Assembly (NCBI GenBank): GCA_032433765.1
Contig: JAVIAB010000160.1
Location: forward strand, 33,259,852-33,323,851
Source of the DNA: Megaustenia siamemsis
Taxonomy: Eukaryota > Mollusca > Gastropoda > Stylommatophora > Ariophantidae
Length of the DNA: 64,000 bases
Direction: 5' to 3'
Numbering within the stretch: the stretch's first letter is position 1; every line of letters begins with the position of its first letter. Below are positions 55,890-64,000 of the stretch, piece after piece. The notes below the pieces were generated by a model. It was given only the letters and a program-made list of their open reading frames with translations. It was not told the DNA's origin and did not search any database. The translations under genes and the position numbers were made by a program.

Positions 55890-56480
55890 GTTCCTCATCA
55901 CCAACTGACATGCAGGTTGGTGTAGTGATCATCTCTCTCCACATCTCTCAGTCATTCATGCATGTCATAATTTTAGTCAATTATCTTTTATTACGCCATT
56001 TGGATAAACTGTTCAATATTTTTTCTCTTGCCTTTCCTTTGCTTTTCTTCGCATTCATTCCGTCCATTGTTTTAGTATTCTCAATGCCTTCTTTTCACAT
56101 AACATGCCCAATAAATGCAGATTCTTTTCCTTATGATTCAGATGATATTTCTGGTTTTCCAGCTCTTTTTACAGATTTTGCATTAGTAATTTTTACTATC
56201 CGTGGAATTCTTAGCATTCTTCTGATAAACCACATCTGTGCTGCTTCTAATGTTCTCCGTGTTGTCTTGTTTATTGTCCATGACTCACTTCCATATAGTA
56301 AAATAGGTTTGATGCTCACTTTCATATAGTAAAATAGGTTTGATGTAGCACCTTAGGACATGTTTTCTAACATTAACTGACAATGATCTGTTACATGGGA
56401 TGTTTTTGATATGATAGAATTCTGTCTTTGCTTGTCCTATTCTGCTTCTAATTTTTTGCAGTGCATCACCATGTGATGCT
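55890..56480 (-). mobile_element. RTE-like LINE 3' end
   Basis: The minus strand preserves KPILLYGSESWTINKTTRRT followed by LEAAQMWFIRRMLRIPRI, the C-terminal region of the reverse transcriptase ORF, with stops further on. Orientation is opposite to the neighbour at 55735. Confidence 0.75.
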
Positions 56481-56489
56481 ATATAGAGC

Positions 56490-56862
56490 CTATTCTGAGC
56501 TATGGATGCAAATCATGGACAAGCAGACAAAAAAATGAAAATAAGATCAGATGCCACAGAAATGGGATTTCTCAGAAGAATGTTCAGAGTTCCCTGGGCA
56601 GCCAAAACTAGAAATGAAGAAATCGTTAAAGAAGACAACATAGAAAGAGAGCTCCTAAAAACATCAAAAAGAATCAATCAACATTTTTCAGGTACACCAT
56701 GAAAAAAAAAAAGAAATTTCTCTCAAAGAGAGAAGATACTAGATAGCTTGGTGTCATGGCATGGCTCTCAGTCTACAACAGAAGTGATACGATGTACTAT
56801 GGACAGAGAATTGTGGGAGGATGTGAAGGCATATGCCAACTGGTGTGGCACAGGATGATCTA
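56490..56862 (+). mobile_element. RTE-like LINE 3' end
   Basis: EPILSYGCKSWTSRQ-like start, then ATEMGFLRRMFRVPWAAKTR, the degenerate KRSRG end, and a tail ending GTGGCACAGGATGAT. Confidence 0.7.
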
Positions 56863-57096
56863 TCAATCTATTGTCCTTTCGAGCCGGAGACAGCACATAG
56901 AGTCGAAACAATCAATCTCAAAAACAGAAACCTTGCGTGCCAAAATGGCACATATTGCAGAGATAACCACTTCTAAAATCTATGGCTCTGTTTCCATAAC
57001 AATACTTTTTACAATGACAGCTTGTCAAGCCATCGATCAACCTCCTTTGTCACTTCTTATGACATGCCTGGAAGGTCACAGTGTCACTATTCTCTA
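56863..57096 (-). repeat. Dispersed repeat, reverse copy of 21714-21957
   Basis: Starts ATCTATTGTCCTTTCGAGCC, ends CTGGAAGGTCACAGTGTCAC. Same word order, reversed. Confidence 0.78.
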
Positions 57097-57237
57097 CTAC
57101 ACTACATGATGATGGTAAGCCTATAAAACTTGTACACATTTTTTCCCACAGAAGAGTACCGTATCTTATTTTAGTACCTCAATAACCATTACAAATGAAC
57201 TAAATTGAAAGTGTATGTTGAGTATCTTATCTTTTAC

Positions 57238-57314
57238 CTCTATTCTGAAATTGGAGACACTTGTATCAACAGCTTCTCTACAAAGGTGAGGATCTAAGTA
57301 GATTAATTTATCAT
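57238..57314 (-). CDS. ATG4: ATG4C/D-type cysteine protease, third visible exon (catalytic Asp-His)
   Basis: Acceptor TACTTCACAG, donor GTAAAA. After two bases that complete a Gly codon: DDKLIYLDPHLCREAVDTSVSNFRIE. LDPH contains the catalytic Asp and His of ATG4 enzymes (family C54; YFIG..DD.L.YLDPH). 77 bases, phases consistent on both sides. The key residues are intact. Confidence 0.95.
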
Positions 57315-57399
57315 CTGTGAAGTACAGAAATAATAAGTAGTTCAATTTATTAAATGTAAGATACAAAATATATAGATAGAGTTGTAGAAGAGATTGACA

Positions 57400-57935
57400 T
57401 TAAAGCAGAGGTTCATCGATATAAACAATATCATAATTTCCTTTATGCAAATCCACAATTTGTTGGAAATATGTATTTCTCAAAGTCACCAGGTGAGGCC
57501 TTTCACAAATGACATGTCTACCACCTGTATGCTTCTGAAATGTTAGGCCAAAAGCACTTATAATTTTCCATAGAGTGGATTTGAATTTGTCAATGTCGTG
57601 GTTCTGTCTAAGTAACATTTTCAATTTCTTTAGTCTCAATCATTCTTTACCGCCCAAAAATTTAGAAATATCTTGTTTAATATCTTCTTTTTCAAAGTTA
57701 TCAAATTTATACTTCAATGCTAGTCTCCTTTTGGTATCTGTGAAAACATTGCAATCTTCATTCAACCATCTGGATAATGTCCGGTCACTAATACAGATGG
57801 CATGGTTGTGTTCTTTTCTCTGGGTTTGAAATACAATCAAACAGCTTTCTACATTTAGCTTCATAAGCCAAATATTTATATAATTTTAATGCAATATTCT
57901 TGAGAGTAACGATTCTAAGTTTCAATGCCAATCCA
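57400..57935 (-). pseudogene. Truncated Sailor-like transposase relic (N-terminal half)
   Basis: Three minus-strand frames in succession: VTLKNIALKLYKYLAYEAKC..KLFDCISNPEKRT (57925-57790), ISDRTLSRWLNEDCNVFTDTKRRL (57800-57640) and MRLKKLKMLLRQNHDIDKFK...GRHVICERPHLV...NYDIVYIDEPLL (57639-57400). They parallel the N-terminal domain and the first catalytic Asp box of the copies at 36057 and 62581, but at clearly greater divergence. The sequence stops just after the Asp; the second D and E are absent. It lies in an ATG4 intron. Confidence 0.75.
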
Positions 57936-58319
57936 ATGAATCCAAAAATTTTGAGTTAAAAAACACCTCTGAATACTTAGAATCTAGAAACAAAGCATTG
58001 ACTTAAATTTTCAAGACATACAGAAGGTTACGTTCATTATGTGCAAGTTCACTCTGGAATATTTTGAAATAATCATGAAATGCGTTATTTTGAATGGCCA
58101 GGTGAAAGCTACAACAATATGATCTGTAAAACTCATGAATAGTTACCAAGAGAGGTAACTTCTCAGATATATCTCTATATCTCAAAGAAGCAAAAATATT
58201 TCCTAATTACATAATAGGAGAGGAAAAATTGTGACATAAGGGCGACGATGATAAAATATGTATTTTTTCAACAATATTTACTTCACTAATGCTGAGAAAT
58301 AATTTTTTAAACAGCAGCA

Positions 58320-58668
58320 AAACATTTATGAATGCTTCTATTGCAACACCATATGACCAGCAGGACAAACAAATACATTTTTCACACCCTCAGTATTAAA
58401 ATGAAGCTCCTAAGAAACATCATAAAGAGGCAATCAACATTTTTTGGGCACATCATGAGAAGAGGAAAGTTGGAATACTTGGTTACAACTGGTAAAATAC
58501 AAGGAAAGAGAGATTGTGGATGACAAAGAGAGAAAATACTGGATAGCTTGGAGTCATGGCATGGAAAATGGTCAACAACAGAACTGATATGATGCACTGA
58601 AGATAGAAGATTGTGGAAGGACATGATTACCTTTGCCAACCGGTATGGCACATGATGATTATGATCTA
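58320..58668 (+). mobile_element. RTE-like LINE 3' end
   Basis: LLRNIIKRQSTFFGHIMRRGKLEYLVTTGK then DSLESWHG and the tail ATGGCACATGATGATTATGA. Several stops. Confidence 0.75.
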
Positions 58669-58684
58669 TTATATTTTCAAGATC

Positions 58685-59426
58685 TGTAAGACGACACGAA
58701 AGAGGTGCATGGGCATTTACAGCACGTTCGGCAGGCAGAATAGCCAAGGAAGACAGTGGTGCATACGCCATGACCACGAGTAGCATGACAATGGAGGTGA
58801 TGGCAGTGACCAAGGCATTCAAATGGTTAGAGTCACAAGACTACATCCACGCATGTATACTGAGTGATTCGATGAGCATGATAAAAAAAGTGGAGGCGGG
58901 CTTTGTACGCATGCAATGGGTAGAGTCGTTGCAGAAATCCAAAATACGTAAGGTCACCTTTGTCTATGTCCCTGGACATGCGGGAGTGCGGGGAAATGAG
59001 AGAGCGGACAGGTTGGCTAGCTGCGCTGTCGTTGAGGACGGGCAACCGATGGATCGGGCGGACATCATCAATGCACTCCGAGATGTGGGAAGAGCACGGG
59101 ACTTCGACAAACACAGATCAACGTCGCTTCTTCGGATGATGGAAATGGGAGTTAAGATGGGCACAGCCAGAAATGAGAAACTTGGTGGCTGTGTAAGAAG
59201 ACTTATCAACCAACATAGAACTGGAGTCGTCAGTCGCTGGACACTGAGGGAATTGCTGAGGAGGGGATCTGAGCACCTATGGACATGTTCAGAGTGCAAT
59301 GATGATGATCCGCAAATAACTCAATATTTTCAAGCCAAAAGGTGTCAGGCCCTCCCATTTACTAACCACATGGACATCAGACTCATTCCTGGACAGGTCA
59401 AGGATTTTTTTTTCTATGAGCGGTGA
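58685..59426 (+). mobile_element. RNase H-bearing C-terminus of a second non-LTR retrotransposon family
   Basis: One open frame from about 58688 (SVRRHERGAWAFTARSAG...) through ATG 58770 to TGA 59424-59426. MTMEVMAVTKAF (catalytic Glu helix), ILSDSMSM (Asp), VPGHAGVRGNERADRLA (His, Asp box), then a long basic region RRLINQHRTGVVSRWTLREL and a C-terminal WTCSEC. The frame is intact over about 245 codons and its GC content is higher than the surroundings, so this is a fairly recent insertion. The first Asp box is missing (5' truncation). From memory, similar proteins are frequent in mollusc and other invertebrate genomes. It sits in an ATG4 intron in reverse orientation to the gene. Confidence 0.82.
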
Positions 59427-59799
59427 AATGAAAACCTTTACCAAGTGATGATCCCACTTGACATGTGTTATTTATAACTCAGCCCCTCTGTTAAGCCACG
59501 GCAGATCTCAGAAACAGAATAATGTTGTCATCCAATCAAACCAAAGCCCTTAAGGCCCCTTTGAGCACAAAAACCAAGGGTAAGGTATCTCCACGGATAA
59601 TGTTGTGATAGACAGTTATTTTTTTTTTCAGTGAAGTTTAATTTGAATTTTATAAAGTCTACATGAATTTATGTGCACTGCATCTTATAGCATTATCTGT
59701 GCCATTGTCATGTAATAACAGATTTTTCCATGCATGACACTGTGCATTAAAATACATTCTTTTTTTTTTAAAACAACTTGTTAATCAACAAAGGGTTAA

Positions 59800-60455
59800 A
59801 TATTTTGATTTCCCACTTAACTGAAACTCAGGGTCACACCTTGCTAATTTCCCACTTAATTGAAACTCAGGGTTTACCCCTTGCTGATTTCCCACTTAAC
59901 TGAAACTCAGGGTTACACCTTGCTAATTTCCCACTTAATTGAAACTCAGGGTTACACCTAGTTGATTTCCCACTTAACTGAAACTCAGGGTTACACCTAG
60001 TTGATTTCCCACTTAACTGAAACTCAGGGTTACACCTTACTGATTTCCCACTTAACTGAAACTCAGGGTAACACCTTACTGATTTCCCACTTAACTGAAA
60101 CTCAGGGTTACACCTTACTGATTTCCCACTTAACTGAAACTCAGGGTAACACCTTACTGATTTCCCACTTAACTGAAACTCAGGGTTACACCTTACTGAT
60201 TTCCCACTTAACTGAAACTCAGGGTTACACCTTACTGATTTCCCACTTAACTGAAACTCAGGGTTACACCTTACTGATTTCCCACTTAACTGAAACTCAG
60301 GGTAACACTTTGCTAATTTCCCACTTAATTGAAACTCAGGGTTACACCTAGTTGATTTCCCACTTAACTGAAACTCAGGGTTACACCTTACTGATTTCCC
60401 ACTTAACTGAAACTCAGGGTAACACCTTGCAGATTTCCCACTTAATTGATGTTCA
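59800..60455. repeat. Satellite array, 39-bp unit, about 16 copies
   Basis: The unit is GATTTCCCACTTAACTGAAA plus CTCAGGGTTACACCTTACT. Variants: TTAACT/TTAATT, GGGTTACAC/GGGTAACAC, CTTACT/CTAGTT/CTTGCT. 39 is a multiple of three, producing open frames on both strands (116 and 202 codons) that I regard as artefacts. It lies in the ATG4 intron right after (in gene direction) exon 60597-60771. Confidence 0.94.
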
Positions 60456-60596
60456 TTGATACACTTATCAACCAATAAAATATATGGGATCTCTCAGATT
60501 CCCATTTAAATTTACCTGTAGTCTCAGGTTGATATCCAATAAAGTAGCAGAAATGTGCATGTTTATCTTCTCATCCAATGATAACTATGAACTCAC

Positions 60597-60771
60597 CTTG
60601 CCAGCCAATAAAATACAAGGAATGTTTTGGTTTCCCTCCAATGATGCCCATGCAGTTGTCCTGGGACAGAAGACTCTGCACACATGGAATGTAAATGTCA
60701 TTCATAAATTCACCTCCCAACCGGATTGGTATTAAGATTATCAGCGCTCTCTTCCATTTTCCATTGTCAAT
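60597..60771 (-). CDS. ATG4: ATG4C/D-type cysteine protease, second visible exon
   Basis: Acceptor TTTTGTACAG, donor GTGAGT. Phase 0 start: IDNGKWKRALIILIPIRLGG, then NDIYIPCVQSLLS, MGIIGGKPKHSLYFIGWQ and one base. The words RLGG..N..Y, GIIGGKP..SLYFIG are the core of ATG4 enzymes, which cut the C-terminus of Atg8/LC3/GABARAP to expose Gly and later free it from lipid. The Y-(V/I)-P-C-V word favours the C/D subgroup. Confidence 0.96.
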
Positions 60772-60839
60772 CTGTACAAAAGATATAGATCACACTATTA
60801 TAATTAACTATTATAACTGGCTATTAAATTAACACATAC

Positions 60840-61010
60840 CGTATCAGGAGCCACAAAAACTGGCTCTAGGTTACTGATACATTGAACCCAGGAGCCAATT
60901 TCTGCGGCTTTTAATTTACTGATGTTTTCACTATTATTTCTGCTAAAACTTGTAATTCTCTTATTTAACCTCTTTTCTGATTTCCCGAGCCGAGATTTCC
61001 AATTTCCTGT
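60840..61010 (-). CDS. ATG4: ATG4C/D-type cysteine protease, first visible exon
   Basis: Acceptor TTTGTTCAG before 61010, donor GTATGT after 60840. 57 codons in phase 0 ending SWVQCISNLEPVFVAPDT. ATG4C/D have a variable insertion here that ends in (V)VYV(A/S)QDC.VY; VFVAPDT is the local equivalent. The earlier part (KSEKRLNKRITSFSRNNSEN) is variable. Splice phases fit the next exon. The exon with the catalytic Cys (CGWGCM..R..QM) must be upstream, beyond the window; between 61011 and 64000 only a satellite and a transposon copy are seen. Confidence 0.75.
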
Positions 61011-61139
61011 CTGAACAAACAGCATTTTTAGATCAATTTTCATTAATTTTCTTGTTGTTATTACAATTTTTTTTTAAATATGTGAAAAATAGCCATGCCA
61101 CAGTGTGGTTAAATCCCTTGATAAGGAATGTGTTAACAC

Positions 61140-62083
61140 TCACGAATGACTATAAGCATCAATAATAATAATTGACTGTTAGCATCAGTGGCAATAATTG
61201 ACTATTAGCATCAGTGGCAATAATTGACTATTAGCATCAGTGGCAATAATTGACTATTAGCATCAGCAGTAATAATTGGCTATTAGCATCAGTGGCAATA
61301 ATTGACTATTAGCATCAGTAGTAATAATTGGCTACTAGCATCAGTGGCAATAATTGACTATTAGCATCAGTGGCAATAATTGACTATTAGCATCAGTAGT
61401 AATAATTGACTATTAACATCAGTGGTAATAATTGACTATTAGCATCAGTAGTAATAATTGATTATTAGCATCAGTAGTAATAATTGACTATTAACATCAG
61501 TGGTAATAATTGACTATTAGCATCAGTGGCAATAATTGACTATTAGCATCAGCAGTAATAATTGGCTATTAGCATCAGTGGTGAGTAATAATTGACTATT
61601 AGCATCGGTAGTAATAATTGACTATTAGCATCGGTAGTAATAATTGACTATTAGCATCAGTGGTAATAATTGACTATTAGCATCAGTAGTAATAATTGAC
61701 TATTAGCATCAGTGGTGAGTAATAATTGACTATTAGCATCGGTAGTAATAAGTGACTATTAGCATCAGCAGTAATAATTGATTATTAGCATCAGTAGTAA
61801 TAATTGACTATTAACATCAGTGGTAATAATTGACTATTAGCATCAGTGGCAATAATTGACTATTAGCATCAGCAGTAATAATTGGCTATTAGCATCAGTG
61901 GTGAGTAATAATTGACTATTAGCATCGGTAGTAATAATTGACTATTAGCATCGGTAGTAATAATTGACTATTAGCATCGGTAGTAATAATTGACTATTAA
62001 CATCAGTGGTAATAATTGACTATTAGCATCAGTGGCAATAATTGACTATTAGCATCAGCAGTAATAATTGGCTATTATAGTCC
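61140..62083. repeat. Satellite array, 26-bp unit with a 320-bp higher-order period
   Basis: The unit is AATAATTGACTATTAGCATC plus AGTGGC (variants AGTAGT, AGCAGT, GGTAGT, and an inserted GTGAGT). Block 61481-61800 repeats at 61801-62075 almost base for base, including the GTGGTGAGT unit. About 36 copies. Inside the presumed ATG4 intron. Confidence 0.95.
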
Positions 62084-62580
62084 GTTCAGATTCGTTTGCC
62101 TAGACATTAATTTATTTTTTTCAAAAACTTATTGTTCATTTGCATTGATCTTTTGAAGTTAGGTTTAGAATACTAATGTCGCTATAAAAATATTTTTTTA
62201 TCAAAGAAATGTGATCCAGTTTCAAAGATGCCTTATTTAACCTATATTAAAAAAAAAGTTAATCGATATTATAAACACCGGCGGGATTATGTAGATGCTT
62301 ACATCTCACAGCTGATTCTTTAGCATATAGGCATGACCTTCACGGCTGAATGCGCACCGTCCTAAAATAGTTATGTTTCCACTATAAATTTTTATAAAGA
62401 AATGTTACATATGAAATTTCCCGTTTAGCACAAAATGACATTTTAGCCGAAACCGGAAATTATGTGACGTCAAAATCACGGCCGTAGACTCGAGTTCGAG
62501 TCATAATTCAGAGGCAAATCTCAATATTTACAGAAAGGAGGCGGCACTATCCATATTATCTTCTGCAAGTCTATGTGAGA
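62084..62580. other. Left flank of the transposase copy, nothing else recognised
   Basis: AT-rich. It should include the left terminal repeat of the transposon at 62581. Confidence 0.4.
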
Positions 62581-63860
62581 ATGAATATAAAGGCAAAATA
62601 TTTTACTGAGCTCTGAGCATTGCTATAAAGATTTATCAATACTTCTGCAGAGAGCGTAAAAAGGGACATCTTTATTGTTCTTTATCAAACCCTGAGAAGA
62701 GAACAATGCATATTTTAGGTTTGTGTAAACGTTCATTTGATCGAATAGTTAAAGGAAGCGGATATTTATTGCCAACAAATGCAAGAAAGCAAGGAAGGAA
62801 AGAAACGTTAGACAGTTTTGATAAGGACCTAGTAAAAAGAGAAATCTGTCGAATGTTTGATATAAACGAAGAAGTGACACTTAGAAAGTTGAAGCTTTGG
62901 CTGAAAACTAACAACGACATTGAAATATCAAAAACTTCATTATGGAAAATATTAAGAAGTGCAGGCTTCACCTTTAGAAAGTATGCTGGTGGAAAAAACA
63001 TTATTTGTGAGAAGCCACATCTAGTAGCTCTTAGAAGCAAGTATTTACGTGAAGTGAAGGAAATGCGCGAAAATGATTATGATATTGTTTATTTAGTTGA
63101 AACTTGGATCAACGCTCATCATACAAATGAAAAGGAATGGCAGTTAGCAGATGGAAGTATTAAACGATCAGTACCAAGCAGTAAAGGGCAACGTTTGATA
63201 GTTGCACATGCAGGTAGCAGACATAATGGGTTGTTGCAGAATGCTCATCTCGTTTTCATTTTAAAATCCATAGACAATAGAGACTACCACTCAGAAATGA
63301 ATGGGCACATATTTAAAGACTGGATCGAGAAAAGTATCCTTCCAATATTAGATCGACCTTCTTGTCTGATAATGGACAATGCTTCATACCATAACGTAGT
63401 TAACGTAGAAGATAGAATCCCAACATCATCAAGTACAAAAGATGCAATCAAAACGTGGCTCATAAAAGAACACATACAAGTTAACGACAGCTACTTGAAA
63501 CCCGAATTGCTTAGCCTTGTAAAACAGACACAACGTACAAAGATATTTAAAATAGACAAGTTAATTCAAGAGCATGGCCATAGATGTTTGAGACTACCTC
63601 CATATCATGCACACTTAAATCCTATAGAACTAGTTTGGGCAAAAGTTAAAGGACACGTAGCATATACAAATAAAACTTTCAAATTATGCGATGTTGAGAC
63701 ACTTACAAGTCAGGCTCTATCAAATATAAATAAAGACTACTGGGTAAAATGTGAGGATCATGTGTTACGACAAGAAGAGGAATATTGGAAAAAGGATGGT
63801 TTGTTGTTTGTTCAGCCGAAAGCAGTAATCGACCTATTTGACTCGTCTGATTCTGAATGA
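62581..63860 (+). pseudogene. Sailor-like transposase with catalytic D changed to V and one N-terminal frame shift
   Basis: The start by comparison with the copy at 37329 is ATG 62581. One base is missing near 62611, after which one frame runs to TGA 63858-63860; its first internal ATG at 62706 gives 384 codons. The N-terminal domain has the PEKRTMHILGLCKRSFDRI region, then TLRKLKLWL..NNDIEISKTSLWKILRSAGF. In the catalytic core the first box reads IVYLVETWIN: codon 63096-63098 is GTT (Val) where the copy at 36057 has GAT (Asp). The second box LIMDNASYHN and LNPIELVW are intact, with 83 residues between. A single T for A change therefore removes activity although the frame is open over 1.15 kb. 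It lies in the presumed ATG4 intron. Confidence 0.85.
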
Positions 63861-64000
63861 TCATTACTCTGATTAAGTCTACAGATAAATAGTTTGATTT
63901 GCAAAATGTCCTAGTTGATTTGTTAAACAGTTTATTGTTCAAGACCACCCAAGCAATCAAAAATATGTTATAAGCAAACCAACAACCATTACTTTGAATG
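63861..64000. other. Right flank of the transposase copy
   Basis: No gene; should hold part of the transposon's 3' end. Confidence 0.35.

Noticed and set aside
59867..60475. 202-codon minus-strand and 116-codon plus-strand frames with 13-residue repeats
   Set aside because: Same reason: 39-bp satellite. It lies inside an ATG4 intron and shows no coding-type variation.

Overview
The window is nuclear DNA from an animal. Evidence: two intron-split, animal-type host genes with GT-AG junctions that keep phase, tRNA-derived SINEs, many non-LTR retrotransposon and Tc1/mariner-type relics, and long minisatellite arrays in an AT-rich background. The repeat content (several tRNA-headed SINE subfamilies with one shared body, an RNase H/CCHC-type retrotransposon tail, a Penelope-type fragment) fits an invertebrate, perhaps a mollusc or another lophotrochozoan. 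That placement is inference and weak. There are no bacterial features.

Region by region. 1-3.1 kb holds the capsid module of an adintovirus/Maverick (Polinton)-type element on the + strand: penton-like protein (running off the left edge), small basic pX/VI-like protein, major capsid protein, and an adenain-type protease broken by two frame shifts. Next come a minisatellite, a GC-rich repetitive stretch and a decayed Penelope-type reverse transcriptase. 9.07-28.72 kb on the minus strand is a homologue of LRRC42 (leucine-rich repeat containing 42). I could assemble six exons; one short exon between 15.26 and 17.59 kb was not found. Its introns carry SINEs, a 36-bp satellite and two RTE-like LINE copies, one of them split by a second LINE with a recognisable target-site duplication. 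28.9-35.1 kb is a patchwork of LINE tails, a 47-bp satellite with a higher-order period, a mariner relic, SINEs and a cysteine-rich, glycosylation-rich gene (minus strand) with two tandem copies of one domain. 36.06-37.33 kb, 57.40-57.94 kb and 62.58-63.86 kb are three copies of one IS630-Tc1-mariner-like transposase family with unusually wide D-to-E spacing (83 residues), each disabled in a different way. 39.77-42.52 kb is a satellite of about 72 copies of a 38-bp unit, followed by a 46-bp satellite. 51.45-61.01 kb on the minus strand is the 3' two thirds of an autophagy protease gene of the ATG4C/D subgroup; the exon with the catalytic cysteine must lie beyond the right edge.

How it works together: the two host genes are the only sequences with clear cellular function (ATG4 in autophagy; LRRC42 poorly understood). 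Everything else is mobile or tandemly repeated DNA, in which nested insertions, target-site duplications and satellites apparently seeded from dispersed repeats give a relative time order. All coordinates come from reading the sequence by eye; splice sites were chosen by GT-AG rule, phase continuity and similarity to family sequences recalled from memory.
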